From UBA1081 sp964443825 (GTDB taxonomy: Bacteria; Bacillota; Clostridia; Oscillospirales; Acutalibacteraceae): a stretch of DNA of 60,000 bases. Both the position numbers and the translations under genes were made by a program. The notes below the pieces were generated by a model that saw nothing but the letters and a program-made list of their open reading frames with translations, was not told the DNA's origin and searched no databases. The stretch covers positions 1 to 60,000 of the forward strand of contig CAYUEV010000004.1 in NCBI GenBank assembly GCA_964443825.1, in the 5' to 3' direction. Numbering within the stretch: position 1 is the stretch's first letter; each line of letters begins with the position of its first letter. Below, piece after piece: positions 41,770 through 51,885 of the stretch.

Positions 41770-43854
41770 TTGCGTAGAACTATTTATTGCGGAGAAGTCC
41801 GCGAATGCGATATAGGCAAACGAGCGGTATGTTGCGGTTGGATGAACACCAAGCGCGATATGGGAGGAGTTATATTTGTCGATCTAAAAGATCGCGAGGG
41901 AATACTTCAAGTGGTTTTTAACGCGAGCAATTTAAGTTCCGACGAATTTAAAATTGCCGAAGGGCTTAAAAATCAGTCCGTTATACTAGTGGAAGGCGCT
42001 ATCCGCTTAAGGGACCGGGAAACCGTAAATCCTAAAATCGCGACGGGTACGGTAGAACTTATGGCGGATCATTTAGAGCTTATATCGTCTTGCGCTCCTT
42101 TGCCGTTCTCTCTTGACGACGACGAAAACGTAAGAGAGGATTTAAGATTAAAATACAGGTATCTTGATTTAAGAAGACAGCCGATGATAGATAACCTTAA
42201 ATTCCGTCATAAAGTCCAGAAAGTCACCGAGGATTACCTTAACAACGACGGCTTTATATACGTTGAAACGCCCATGCTTATGAAATCCACCCCCGAAGGA
42301 GCGAGAGACTACCTTGTGCCGTCGAGAGTGCATCCCGGGATGTTTTACGCTTTGCCGCAGTCGCCTCAGATATTTAAACAAATGCTCATGGTCGGCGGTA
42401 TAGACAAGTATTACCAGATAGCGAGATGTTTCCGCGACGAGGATTTAAGGGCCGACCGCCAGCCTGAGTTTACGCAAGTCGATATGGAAATGTCGTTTGT
42501 GGATCAGGAAGACGTTCTCAATCACCTTGAGAAGCTCTTTAAATATATTTTTAAAGAATCTTTGGGAAAAGAAATCGATTACGACTTCCCGCGCCTTACG
42601 TGGACTTATTGTATGGACGTCTACGGAAGCGACAAACCCGATTTGAGATTCGACCTGCCCATTGTGGATATTAGCGAAATCGCCAAAACTTGTTCTTTTT
42701 CAGTGTTTAGAAACGCGGTGGACGACGGGGGAGTCGTAAGAGCGATAAACGTAAAAGGCGGCGCGGAATTTACAAGGACGGTTATAGAAAATCTTACCGA
42801 GAAAGCCCTTTCTTACGGCGCCAAAGGTATGGCGTGGATTATGATTCGTCAAGACGGAAGCGTCTATTCTCTTCTTAATAAATTTTTTACAAAAGAAGAT
42901 ATAAACGCCATAGTTGAGGCGGTAAAAGCCGAACCCGGCGATTTTATACTCTTTTGCGCCGATAAACTTAAAACCGTAAGGCGTGTGTTAGGCGCGTTAA
43001 GGCTTGACGTCGCGGATATCCAAAACCTTAAAAAAAGCGGCGATTATAAGTTTCTTATAGTGACTGATTTTCCGCAGTTCGAATGGAGCGATGAGGAAAA
43101 CCGCTTTGTCGCGACTCATCATCCGTTTACAATGCCTTATGAAGAGGATGTGCAATACCTCTTATCAGACCCCGGAAGAGTAAGAGCGCAGGCATACGAC
43201 GTTGTGTTAAACGGCGTGGAGTTGGGTTCGGGTTCCGTGAGAATCCATAACCCGGAAGTACAAACAAAAATGTTCGAAGCTTTAGGTTTCGACGACGATC
43301 AAATAGAAAAACGCTTCGGCTTTATGGTGAACGCTTTTAAGTACGGAACGCCGCCTCACGCCGGGTTCGCCTTCGGTCTTGACAGGCTCGTTATGCTTTT
43401 AACGGGAGCGTCTTCCTTAAGGGACGTTATTGCTTTCCCGAAAATAAAAGACGCGTCCTGCCCTATGACCGGCGCTCCCGATTTTGTGGATAAAGAACAA
43501 CTCGACGCTTTAAAACTGGGCATTTCCGACGACGGGGAAAGAGCGGGCGGCAGTTCGTCAAAGGCAAAAAAACAAGTTGAAATAGACGTGGATAAAGTAG
43601 CGAATCTCGCTAAACTTAAACTTACTCCCGAAGAAAAGAAATCGATGAAAACGGAGCTTGGCGACATTATAGCCTACGCCGACAGATTAGCCGAAATAGA
43701 CACGAGCGGAGTATCCGTCACCGCCCATATCATGCCCATAACCAACGTTTTCAGAGAGGATAAAGTTACAAACGGCGAAAACAGGGAAGAACTTCTTAAA
43801 AACGCTCCCACAAAAGAAGACGGCTATATGACCGTCCCGAAGACGTATGAATAA
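41770..43854 (+). CDS. aspS: Aspartyl-tRNA synthetase fused to GatC
   Basis: A 694-residue fusion. Residues 1-582 form a complete bacterial-type AspRS: anticodon-binding OB fold (CGWMNTKRDMGG); class II core with PQSPQIFKQMLMVGG and RCFRDEDLRADRQPEFTQ; GAD insertion; and the C-terminal AYDVVLNGVELGSGSVRIH. A Ser/Lys-rich linker of about 19 residues (GERAGGSSSKAKKQ) leads to a full GatC (603-694), which begins VDKVANLAKLKLTPEE and ends YMTVPKTYE. The reading frame is unbroken. gatA and gatB follow, so the fusion supplies the only visible GatC. This suggests Asp-tRNA(Asn) is made and amidated in one complex. Position 31 region reads R-D-M-G-G, which does not settle whether the enzyme is non-discriminating. 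TTG start with AAAGGGG upstream. Confidence 0.93.
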   Translation: MRRTIYCGEVRECDIGKRAVCCGWMNTKRDMGGVIFVDLKDREGILQVVFNASNLSSDEFKIAEGLKNQSVILVEGAIRLRDRETVNPKIATGTVELMADHLELISSCAPLPFSLDDDENVREDLRLKYRYLDLRRQPMIDNLKFRHKVQKVTEDYLNNDGFIYVETPMLMKSTPEGARDYLVPSRVHPGMFYALPQSPQIFKQMLMVGGIDKYYQIARCFRDEDLRADRQPEFTQVDMEMSFVDQEDVLNHLEKLFKYIFKESLGKEIDYDFPRLTWTYCMDVYGSDKPDLRFDLPIVDISEIAKTCSFSVFRNAVDDGGVVRAINVKGGAEFTRTVIENLTEKALSYGAKGMAWIMIRQDGSVYSLLNKFFTKEDINAIVEAVKAEPGDFILFCADKLKTVRRVLGALRLDVADIQNLKKSGDYKFLIVTDFPQFEWSDEENRFVATHHPFTMPYEEDVQYLLSDPGRVRAQAYDVVLNGVELGSGSVRIHNPEVQTKMFEALGFDDDQIEKRFGFMVNAFKYGTPPHAGFAFGLDRLVMLLTGASSLRDVIAFPKIKDASCPMTGAPDFVDKEQLDALKLGISDDGERAGGSSSKAKKQVEIDVDKVANLAKLKLTPEEKKSMKTELGDIIAYADRLAEIDTSGVSVTAHIMPITNVFREDKVTNGENREELLKNAPTKEDGYMTVPKTYE

Positions 43855-43927
43855 ATTTACAATCTCAGTATGACAGTTAAGCCGTAAATCACCGTTTTGT
43901 AAATATCTTAATAATGGAGTCTTGACT

Positions 43928-45364
43928 TTGAATATCACCGACCTTACAGTAAAAGAGCTTTCGGAAAAGCTTCATAAAAGAGAAATTTCATCTTTAGAAG
44001 CAGTGAACGCTTATTATGATAAAATAGAAAAAACCGACGGCGAAATCGGAGCGTATCTTCGCCTCACTAAAGACGCGGCGACAGAGGACGCCAAAAAAGC
44101 CGACGAACTTTTATCAGGAGAGAACGCGCCCCCTCTTTGCGGAGTTCCTTACGGCATGAAAGACAATATCTGCACAAAAGGCGTCATAACGTCTTGCGCC
44201 TCAAAAATGCTTGAAAACTTTAATCCGCCTTACGACGCGTTTGTTACGAAAAAAATGCTCTCGCAAAACGCCGTAATGCTCGGAAAAATGAACATGGACG
44301 AGTTCGCCATGGGTTCGTCTACCGAGAACTCGGCTTTTAAAATCACAAGAAACCCAAGAGATATAGAAAGAGTTCCGGGAGGATCGTCGGGCGGGTCGGC
44401 GGCGGCGGTCGCGGCAGACGAAGCCCCTTTTACTTTAGGGTCAGACACAGGCGGGTCTATTCGTCAACCGGCGGCGTTTTGCGGGGTAGTCGGCGTTAAA
44501 CCGACTTACGGAACAGTGTCTAGAAACGGGCTTGTGGCTTTCGCCTCCTCTCTTGACCAAATAGGTCCTCTAACAAAAAATATCGAGGACGCGGCTATCG
44601 TTTTAAACGCTATAGCCGGTCATGATCCTCTCGACTCAACGTCCGTGGATCGCTCATACGACGACTTTTCCGAAGAATTAAAAACAGGCGTTAACAACAT
44701 GAGAGCCGCCGTACCGCGGGAGTATTTCGGGCAGGGGATAAACCCGGAAGTTAAAGAAGCCGTTGTGAACGCCGCGAAATTATTTGAGAAAATGGGCGTT
44801 ACCGTGGACGAAGTTTCGATTCCCGCCGTAGAGTACGCCCTTCCCGCTTATTGCGTAATATCGGCCGCCGAGGCGTCGTCGAACCTCGCCCGTTTTGACG
44901 GCGTGCGTTACGGATTCAGAGCGGATGGCGATTTTTCCGACATGGACGACTTTTATAAAGCTACAAGGAGCGAAGGATTCGGAAAAGAAGTAAAGCGCCG
45001 GATAATGTTAGGCTCGTTCGCCCTCTCGTCAGGGTATTACGACGCGTACTATAAAAAAGCTCTCGAGGTGAGGACTCTCATAATAGACGGCTTTAATAAA
45101 ATATTTAAAGATTACGATTTTATCATATCTCCCGTAACGCCCACTACGGCTTATAAAATAGGCGAAAAAATATCAGATCCTCTCGCTATGTACATGGGCG
45201 ACATTTTTACCGTCCCCGTAAATATCGCGGGTCTTCCCGCCATATCGATGAAATGCGGCGAGGACGAGCGACATTTGCCTATCGGAATGCAACTTATCGG
45301 AAAAGCGTTTTCCGAAAAAACGCTCTTTAGAGCGGGCTACGCTTTTGAGAAGGAGGCGCTTTAA
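43928..45364 (+). CDS. gatA: Asp/Glu-tRNA amidotransferase subunit A
   Basis: A 478-residue amidase-signature subunit that releases ammonia from glutamine or asparagine and channels it to GatB. Ser-cisSer-Lys triad: Lys in GMKDNICTKG, the serines in GGSSGGSAAAVAA and GSDTGGSIRQPA. The TTG at 43928 (MNITDLTVKEL) is preferred because GGAG lies 8 bases upstream. An in-frame TTG at 43922 is only 2 bases from it. It sits between the aspS-gatC fusion and gatB, with gatB starting immediately after its stop. Confidence 0.95.
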   Translation: MNITDLTVKELSEKLHKREISSLEAVNAYYDKIEKTDGEIGAYLRLTKDAATEDAKKADELLSGENAPPLCGVPYGMKDNICTKGVITSCASKMLENFNPPYDAFVTKKMLSQNAVMLGKMNMDEFAMGSSTENSAFKITRNPRDIERVPGGSSGGSAAAVAADEAPFTLGSDTGGSIRQPAAFCGVVGVKPTYGTVSRNGLVAFASSLDQIGPLTKNIEDAAIVLNAIAGHDPLDSTSVDRSYDDFSEELKTGVNNMRAAVPREYFGQGINPEVKEAVVNAAKLFEKMGVTVDEVSIPAVEYALPAYCVISAAEASSNLARFDGVRYGFRADGDFSDMDDFYKATRSEGFGKEVKRRIMLGSFALSSGYYDAYYKKALEVRTLIIDGFNKIFKDYDFIISPVTPTTAYKIGEKISDPLAMYMGDIFTVPVNIAGLPAISMKCGEDERHLPIGMQLIGKAFSEKTLFRAGYAFEKEAL

Positions 45365-46813
45365 ATGAATATGATAAAAAATTACGAGATGGTAATAGGG
45401 CTTGAAGTCCATTGCGAACTTAAAACAAAAACAAAGATCTTCTGCGGCTGCCCCACGACGTTCGGAGCGGAGCCCAACACTCAGTGCTGCCCCGTTTGCA
45501 TGGGTTACCCCGGAACTCTTCCCGTTTTAAACAAGCAAGTCGTGGAATACGCCATAAAAGCCGGTATGGCGACTAATTGCACAATAGCCCGCTACTCTAA
45601 ACAGGACAGAAAAAACTACTTTTACCCCGACCTCCCCAAAGCTTACCAGATCTCACAGTACGACCTCCCATTGTGTCAGCGCGGCTACCTTGAAATAGAA
45701 AACGAAAACGGAACTAAAAAAATAGGCATTACGAGAATACATATAGAAGAAGACGCGGGGAAGTTGGTTCACGTCCCCGGAAAAGGCACGCTTGTCGATT
45801 GCAACCGTTGCGGAGTGCCTTTAATCGAGATTGTGTCGGAACCCGACATAAGAAGCGCCCGGGAAGCCGTCGCGTACTTTAAAAAGTTGAGAGCGATAAT
45901 ACTTTACACAGGCATATCCGACTGCAAAATGCAAGAAGGATCTATGCGCTGCGACGTAAATCTTTCAGTCAGAAAAAAAGGCGAAGAAAAATTCGGCACG
46001 AGAACCGAAATGAAGAACTTAAATTCTTTTACTTTTATAGAAAAGGCGATCGAATACGAATATAAACGCCAAGTGGAAGAATTAGAAAAAGGAAACGTTA
46101 TAATTCAAGAGACAAGGCGTTACGACCAGTCGAGCGGCAAAACGTATTCTATGCGAAAAAAAGAAGACGCGGACGACTACAGGTATTTTCCCGACCCCGA
46201 TTTAGCCCCCATAGTCATGTCTGAAGAAAAATTAGACGAGTTAAGAGCGTCTATTCCCGTTCTCCCCGACGAGAGAAAAAAGAAATACGTTAAAGAATTT
46301 GACATAACTCCGTATGACGCGGAACTTATAACGAACGATTTAAACGCGGCCGATTACTTTGAGGAAGCCGCTCATTTTACCGATTACCCAAAAATTTTAG
46401 CAAATCTGTTCATCTCCGAGATTTTAAAAATATACGACCCTGAAAACGGCTCTATACCTATAGCACCCGAACATTTAGCGGGCGTCGCTCAAATGCAGGG
46501 CGGCGGCGAAATTAACAGCTCCGTCGCTAAAAGAACTGTAAAATCTCTATTGGAAAACGATCAAGATCCATACAAATATGTAAAAGAAAATAATTTAGGT
46601 CAGATTAACGACAAAACTCTCCTAATGAGCTTTATAAACGACGCCGTAGAAAATAACCCCAAGTCAGTCGCCGACTACAAAAAAGGCAAGGTCGCGGCGG
46701 GGAAGGCTATTATGGGGCAGGTTATGTCAAAAACGGGCGGCAGAGGAAATCCGATTCTCATAGAAAAACTGCTTACTAAAACCTTAGAGAATCTTAAAAA
46801 TGAAAGCGAATAA
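45365..46813 (+). CDS. gatB: Asp/Glu-tRNA amidotransferase subunit B
   Basis: A 482-residue subunit that binds the misacylated tRNA, phosphorylates the Asp or Glu carboxyl and amidates it. N-terminal signature EVHCELKTKTKIFCGC and the zinc-type cysteines near CCPVCMGYPG are visible. The YqeY-like C-terminal helical domain (after about 410) is complete. GGAGG precedes the ATG. Its last 14 bp overlap the following gene. Confidence 0.95.
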   Translation: MNMIKNYEMVIGLEVHCELKTKTKIFCGCPTTFGAEPNTQCCPVCMGYPGTLPVLNKQVVEYAIKAGMATNCTIARYSKQDRKNYFYPDLPKAYQISQYDLPLCQRGYLEIENENGTKKIGITRIHIEEDAGKLVHVPGKGTLVDCNRCGVPLIEIVSEPDIRSAREAVAYFKKLRAIILYTGISDCKMQEGSMRCDVNLSVRKKGEEKFGTRTEMKNLNSFTFIEKAIEYEYKRQVEELEKGNVIIQETRRYDQSSGKTYSMRKKEDADDYRYFPDPDLAPIVMSEEKLDELRASIPVLPDERKKKYVKEFDITPYDAELITNDLNAADYFEEAAHFTDYPKILANLFISEILKIYDPENGSIPIAPEHLAGVAQMQGGGEINSSVAKRTVKSLLENDQDPYKYVKENNLGQINDKTLLMSFINDAVENNPKSVADYKKGKVAAGKAIMGQVMSKTGGRGNPILIEKLLTKTLENLKNESE

Positions 46814-48248
46814 CAAATTTTTAAAGTCTTTATCGTTTTTAGCTTTAACCTTTTTTCTTTTAATATCACTTAAGAATATATCTAAGGCGTCTAACGAGCG
46901 CGTCCTTTTTACGATCGACTCTTTAAAATGTACCGTCGACTTGCAACCGGAAGGCGGGGCGTATGTTACCGAAAACTGGAAAATTGCGCCGTTAGACGAA
47001 GGACTTTCCAGTTTTTCAAGGTTTATACCGTTAGACGGCGACAATTTCAGCAAACACGCGTCCTTAAGCGAAATAGTCGTGTCGCTAGACGGCGATATTC
47101 TTATGGAAAAAGAATCCGACGTCGATGCGGGAAACGCGTATACCGTTACCAAGGATTCAGGCGGTTATCTTATAGATTGTCGCTCGATTTCCAAAAGCGG
47201 AACTCACGAGTTTTCGTTAAGATACTTTTTATCGGGCGCCGTTAAACTCTATAACGAGAGAGCGTATTTTTACTTTAGAATAATCGATAATACCGGCGAA
47301 ATTTTAATTCATAACGCCTCGATTACCATAAACGCGCCTAAAAACACGTTTTCGGAGGATTTTATTATAGAAGAGTCAGGCTCTCTGGCCTGTGAAAAGC
47401 GCGACGGGCAAGTTGAGTTTTTAGCCCCTAACATAGCCTCTCCCGTAAAAATCGGACTTTCCATGCCGTCTTCGGTTTTTTCCAAGGGAAGCCTTACTTT
47501 AATAGAAGACGACGATACCGGGAATAAAGCCGCGGGAATCGCCTTTATCGCTGTAATTTTATTCTTTATAGCGCTATTGATTGTTTACATAAGTAATTAT
47601 AAAAAACGCTTTCGTAAAAAATGGATTAAAAAAACTATGAACGTGTCGTCGCCGAATTTTTCCAAGACCGACGCCGACTTCGCTCTTTCGCGCCTTAGCC
47701 CGATGGAAATCCTCAATATGATAACGGATAAGCCAAAGAGCCGCGCCGATTTCTTTATAGCAACCATCCTCGACTTATTAAAACGCGGTTACATAAAAGC
47801 GGGGCGAGAGGGGTTTTCGTCTTCATTAAAATCCGAAGGCGACGAATATGACCGCCCGCTTAATAAAAACGAAAAACGCGTCATTTTCTTGTTTTCAAAC
47901 GACAAATGGAAAAAACTCTTACTCTTTCCTCAAAATTTTAAAGAAGAAATAAAAACTTTTAACAAAAAAATAAGATTTCCCTCTCCTTTTTACACTATGA
48001 CGAAAGACGGCAAAAGAGCGGTAAGAGGGTCTTTTGAGATGCTCAGAATGTCAAAAGAAGGCGGCGTTTACAAGCCTTATGAAATTTCCGAGGACTTTTT
48101 CGGGAAAAAAAATCTCTCGGTTAAAGACCTTATAGTGTCTTTAGCTTACGAGTCCGGGAAAAATAAAATAACTTTCGATACGCCTGACAGAGATACGTAT
48201 AAACACGATATTTTTATGTTTAGGGATATTTTAGATAAACGCTCTTAA
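46800..48248 (+). CDS. DUF2207-type membrane protein
   Basis: A 482-residue protein with the DUF2207 layout: N-terminal signal/anchor, extracellular beta-rich domain of about 200 residues (TVDLQPEGGAYVTENWKI start), a membrane helix around 245-267, then a basic cytoplasmic region with a winged-helix-like segment (SRADFFIATILDLLKRGYI). Function unknown in the family. It overlaps gatB by 14 bp, so it is probably translationally coupled to it, though a functional link is not implied. Confidence 0.8.
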   Translation: MKANNKFLKSLSFLALTFFLLISLKNISKASNERVLFTIDSLKCTVDLQPEGGAYVTENWKIAPLDEGLSSFSRFIPLDGDNFSKHASLSEIVVSLDGDILMEKESDVDAGNAYTVTKDSGGYLIDCRSISKSGTHEFSLRYFLSGAVKLYNERAYFYFRIIDNTGEILIHNASITINAPKNTFSEDFIIEESGSLACEKRDGQVEFLAPNIASPVKIGLSMPSSVFSKGSLTLIEDDDTGNKAAGIAFIAVILFFIALLIVYISNYKKRFRKKWIKKTMNVSSPNFSKTDADFALSRLSPMEILNMITDKPKSRADFFIATILDLLKRGYIKAGREGFSSSLKSEGDEYDRPLNKNEKRVIFLFSNDKWKKLLLFPQNFKEEIKTFNKKIRFPSPFYTMTKDGKRAVRGSFEMLRMSKEGGVYKPYEISEDFFGKKNLSVKDLIVSLAYESGKNKITFDTPDRDTYKHDIFMFRDILDKRS

Positions 48249-48286
48249 ATTTATGACTTTTCACTTAATAATATGGAGCTTTTAAT

Positions 48287-49573
48287 ATGAAAAATAAAAA
48301 CGATTTAGCAAGAACTCCCCCTATGGGCTATAACTCGTGGGATTCTTTCGGCGCGGGCGTAACCGAGGAAGACCTGCTTAAAAACGCTGCGTTTATGAGT
48401 GAAAACTTAAAACAGTACGGCTGGGAGTATGTGGTTTGCGATATTCAGTGGTACGAGCCGAACGCTCATTCCACCAATTACAATAAATTCGCCGACATAT
48501 GTATAGACGAGTTTTCCCGTCCGATACCCGCTCCCAACAGATTCCCTTCCTCTAAAAACGGCGCGGGATTTTCGGTCATTTCAAAAAAAATTCACGATAT
48601 GGGGTTAAAATTCGGGCTCCACATTTTAAGAGGAATACCGAGAAAAGCGGTTCACGGTAACTTTAAAATCGCGCGTTCCGGCGTTTTCGCGAGAGATATA
48701 GCGTCCGAAAAATCATTTTGCCCGTGGAACACCGACAATTACGGCGTCGACGTCAACGCCGAGGGAGCGGAAGATTACTATAATTCTCTTTTCGAACTTT
48801 TTTCAAACTGGGGCGTGGATTTTGTAAAAGTCGACGATATTGCCAATACAGAGTGTTTCCCATCAAACCCCTATTCCGCTAAAAAAGAAATCGAATTTAT
48901 CAGACGCGCTATCGACGCCTCCGGCAGAGATATGGTTTTAAGTTTATCTCCCGGCCCCGCCGTTTTAGAGGAGGCTCTTCATCTTTCCAAAAACGCTAAC
49001 ATGTGGAGAATGACGGGCGACTTTTGGGACGACTGGGACAAACTTAAAGATATGTTTAGGCAGTGTGAAAAATGGTATAAATTTACGGAATCCGGGTCTT
49101 ATCCCGACTGCGATATGCTCCCTTTAGGTCATCTTAACGTAAACTCCCCCGACGAAAGATACACGCGCTTTACAAAAAATCAGCAAATTATGGTTATGAC
49201 GCTTTGGTCCGTTTTTCGTTCGCCCCTCTTTTTCGGCGGCAATCTTCCCGATAACGACGATTTTACAAATTCTTTACTCACAAATAAAGATATTTTAGAA
49301 ATAGATCAGTATTCCTACGAAAACGAGCCTTTGGTAGCTTTAGAAAACGAGAAAATATGGAAATGCAAAGATAAAGACGGGAATATTGTTTTAGCGTTTT
49401 TCAATTTAAACGAATATGAAATATCGTTAAAAATACCTGAAAACGCCGGACTTTCAGGGAATTACCGCGCTAAAAACCTTTGGACAGGAGAAGAAAAAGT
49501 TACCGACATAAAAGAGTTTTTAGTAAATCTAAGCGGAATCTCATCATCTATATTTAGATTTACCGAAATTTAG
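48287..49573 (+). CDS. GH27 alpha-galactosidase, cytoplasmic
   Basis: A 428-residue glycoside hydrolase family 27 enzyme. The N-terminal signature RTPPMGYNSWDSFG and the barrel segment VDFVKVDD give the nucleophile Asp183; MTGDFWDDW gives the acid/base Asp245. A short C-terminal beta domain follows. No signal peptide is seen, so it should act on imported alpha-galactosides. GH27 also includes alpha-N-acetylgalactosaminidase and beta-L-arabinopyranosidase activities, so the exact sugar is not certain. No sugar transporter is adjacent. TGGAG precedes the ATG. Confidence 0.92.
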   Translation: MKNKNDLARTPPMGYNSWDSFGAGVTEEDLLKNAAFMSENLKQYGWEYVVCDIQWYEPNAHSTNYNKFADICIDEFSRPIPAPNRFPSSKNGAGFSVISKKIHDMGLKFGLHILRGIPRKAVHGNFKIARSGVFARDIASEKSFCPWNTDNYGVDVNAEGAEDYYNSLFELFSNWGVDFVKVDDIANTECFPSNPYSAKKEIEFIRRAIDASGRDMVLSLSPGPAVLEEALHLSKNANMWRMTGDFWDDWDKLKDMFRQCEKWYKFTESGSYPDCDMLPLGHLNVNSPDERYTRFTKNQQIMVMTLWSVFRSPLFFGGNLPDNDDFTNSLLTNKDILEIDQYSYENEPLVALENEKIWKCKDKDGNIVLAFFNLNEYEISLKIPENAGLSGNYRAKNLWTGEEKVTDIKEFLVNLSGISSSIFRFTEI

Positions 49574-49692
49574 AACCAAAATTAAAATTTTTATTTTAAA
49601 AATTAACTTTATCCCGGTAAAACTTTTAATTTAAATTCAATATATATGGTTTAAATTCATTGTTTAATGTAAAATAAAAAGGAATGATAAGA

Positions 49693-50166
49693 ATGGCAGA
49701 CGAATTTTTACTAACGCAGGCCGCGGTTGACGAGCTTAAATCCGAACTTAAATATTTGCGCACGATCAGAAGAAACGAAGTGGCGGAAAAAATTAAAGAG
49801 GCAAAATCTTTCGGCGATCTTTCTGAAAACAGCGAATATGACGAAGCGAAATCGGAACAGGGCAAATTAGAGGCTCAGATAACCGAAATCGAGTACACTT
49901 TACAGCACGTCAAAATTATCGACGAATCCTCTTTGGGAACCGATACCGTTCATATCGGTTCATATGTAAAAGTTTACGACCCTGTGTATAACGAGGAGAT
50001 AAATTATCAGATTGTCGGCTTTCCGCAGGCCGATCCGCTTTTAAACAAAATCTCCGACGAGTCGCCCGTCGGCAAAGCTCTTTTGGGTCATAAAACAGGC
50101 GACGTCGTTGAAGCGGAAACCCCCGGCGGCATGACTAAATTAGAAATACGCGAAATCTCAAAATAA
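49693..50166 (+). CDS. greA: Transcription elongation factor GreA
   Basis: A 157-residue factor that rescues backtracked RNA polymerase by stimulating transcript cleavage. N-terminal coiled-coil hairpin (about 1-75) with the acidic tip segment GDLSENSEYDEA, then the FKBP-like C-terminal domain (GLVEVETPGGM-type end here VVEAETPGGMTKLEI). The ATG at 49693 is preferred to one at 49684 because the ribosome site AAAAAGGA runs into the earlier ATG. lysS follows 17 bp after the stop, a common Firmicutes pairing. Confidence 0.95.
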   Translation: MADEFLLTQAAVDELKSELKYLRTIRRNEVAEKIKEAKSFGDLSENSEYDEAKSEQGKLEAQITEIEYTLQHVKIIDESSLGTDTVHIGSYVKVYDPVYNEEINYQIVGFPQADPLLNKISDESPVGKALLGHKTGDVVEAETPGGMTKLEIREISK

Positions 50167-50183
50167 TCAAGGAGTCTTAATTT

Positions 50184-51683
50184 ATGAGCGACATTCCCGA
50201 AAACGAAAAAAACAAGCCCGTACAAAATGTGGACGAATTGAGAAATATAAGGATTGAGAAATTAAACAACCTCCGCGAAAAAGGTAAAGACCCGTTTTTA
50301 AAGACTACCGCATCTCAAGAATATCATACTCTTGAGATTACCGAGAATTTTGAAGAATTTGACGGCAGAGACGTTTCCGTTGCGGGCAGGATCATTACAA
50401 AACGCCCAATGGGAAAGGCGAGTTTCATAAATCTTCACGACCGCGACGGGAAAATACAAATTTACGTAAGGCGCGACGACATAGGCGAGGAATCGTATTC
50501 CGACTTTAAAAAGTACGATATAGGCGATATAGTGGAAGTAAAAGGCTTTGTCTTTAAGACCGGCACGGGCGAAATTTCCATTCACGCGAAATCTATAGCT
50601 CTTCTTTCAAAATCTCTTCTCCCCCTTCCCGAAAAATATCACGGTCTTACGAACACTGAAACGCGTTATCGTCAGCGCTACCTTGACCTTATCGTAAACC
50701 CCGAAGTTCGTTCCACTTTTATTAAACGCTCTCTTATTATCAGGGAGATTAGAAATTTTCTTGACTCTCGGGGCTTTATTGAAGTTGAAACGCCCATCAT
50801 GACGATAAACGCCGGCGGAGCGGCGGCGAGACCGTTTGAAACGCACCTTAACGCCCTTAATCAAGACCTTAAATTGAGAATCTCTCTTGAGCTTTACTTA
50901 AAAAGGCTTATTGTCGGCGGCATGGAGAGAGTGTACGAAATCGGCAGAGCTTTTCGCAACGAAGGAATAGACACGAGGCACAACCCGGAATTTACTTTGA
51001 TGGAGATTTACCAGGCTTACACCGACTACCGCGGCATGATGGATCTTACCGAAAACCTTTACAGGACGGTCGCTAAAAATGTTTTGGGAACGGAACAAAT
51101 CACGTATTCCGGCGTTTCGATCGATTTATCCAAACCTTTCGAGCGTATAACGATGGTAGACGCGGTTAAAAAGTACTCGGGGGTCGATTTTAACCTTATA
51201 AAAACCGACGACGAGGCGAAGGCGGTCGCTAAAGAAAAAGGAATTGAGTACGAGGAGAGACACAAAAAAGGCGATATTCTCAATCTTTTTTCGGAAGAAT
51301 TTGTTGAAAAAAATCTCGTTCAGCCCACGTTTTTAATGGATCATCCCGTAGAGATTTCGCCCCTTACAAAGAGAAAATCCGACAATCCCGATTACGTAGA
51401 GCGTTTTGAACTTTTTATGAACGGATGGGAACTCGCCAACGCTTATTCCGAACTCAACGACCCGATAGATCAGCGTGAGAGATTTAAAGCTCAAGAGGCG
51501 CTTTTGGCGGCTGGCGATTTAGAGGCCAACCGTACCGACGAGGACTTTTTGACCGCCCTCGAATACGGAATGCCCCCAACGGGCGGAATAGGTTTCGGAA
51601 TCGACAGAACCGTCATGCTCTTAACCGACTCTCCCTCGATCCGCGACGTTCTCCTGTTCCCCACAATGCGCCCGGTAGATTAA
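50184..51683 (+). CDS. lysS: Lysyl-tRNA synthetase (class II)
   Basis: A 499-residue class II enzyme that charges tRNA(Lys). An N-terminal OB-fold anticodon-binding domain (about 60-150, with VAGRIITKRPMGKASF) precedes the catalytic core: motif 1 FIEVETPIM; motif 2 RAFRNEGIDTRHNPEFT; motif 3 GIGFGIDRTVML. Length is standard. Strong AAGGAG ribosome site. It is second in a greA-lysS unit closed by the terminator at 51693-51723. Confidence 0.97.
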   Translation: MSDIPENEKNKPVQNVDELRNIRIEKLNNLREKGKDPFLKTTASQEYHTLEITENFEEFDGRDVSVAGRIITKRPMGKASFINLHDRDGKIQIYVRRDDIGEESYSDFKKYDIGDIVEVKGFVFKTGTGEISIHAKSIALLSKSLLPLPEKYHGLTNTETRYRQRYLDLIVNPEVRSTFIKRSLIIREIRNFLDSRGFIEVETPIMTINAGGAAARPFETHLNALNQDLKLRISLELYLKRLIVGGMERVYEIGRAFRNEGIDTRHNPEFTLMEIYQAYTDYRGMMDLTENLYRTVAKNVLGTEQITYSGVSIDLSKPFERITMVDAVKKYSGVDFNLIKTDDEAKAVAKEKGIEYEERHKKGDILNLFSEEFVEKNLVQPTFLMDHPVEISPLTKRKSDNPDYVERFELFMNGWELANAYSELNDPIDQRERFKAQEALLAAGDLEANRTDEDFLTALEYGMPPTGGIGFGIDRTVMLLTDSPSIRDVLLFPTMRPVD

Positions 51684-51692
51684 GCTTATAAG

Positions 51693-51723
51693 AACCCTTG
51701 CTCATTTGCGGCAAGGGTTTTAG
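51693..51723 (+). terminator. Rho-independent terminator of greA-lysS
   Basis: The 9-bp stem AACCCTTGC/GCAAGGGTT (51693-51701 with 51711-51719) is followed by TTAGTTGTTG. The U-tract is short. Confidence 0.7.
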
Positions 51724-51754
51724 TTGTTGGCGTATAATGATAGCTGCTACTTTG

Positions 51755-51812
51755 GACGGTTGATTATTATAATTTTATCCGCTTTGCTGCTCGCTAATCG
51801 CTGACAACCGTC
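51755..51812. repeat. Short intergenic element with GACGGTTG/CAACCGTC ends
   Basis: A 58-bp segment bounded by perfect 8-bp inverted ends (51755-51762 and 51805-51812). Its AT-rich start and CCGCTTTG...CTAATCGC interior resemble, in part, the reverse complement of 33197-33305. See the finding on intergenic elements. Confidence 0.4.
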
Positions 51813-51885
51813 TAACCGTTATAATAGAACTCCCTGTTTTGAATCCTATCGTCCTATATTAAAGTTCAAAATCATGTTTTTATGA

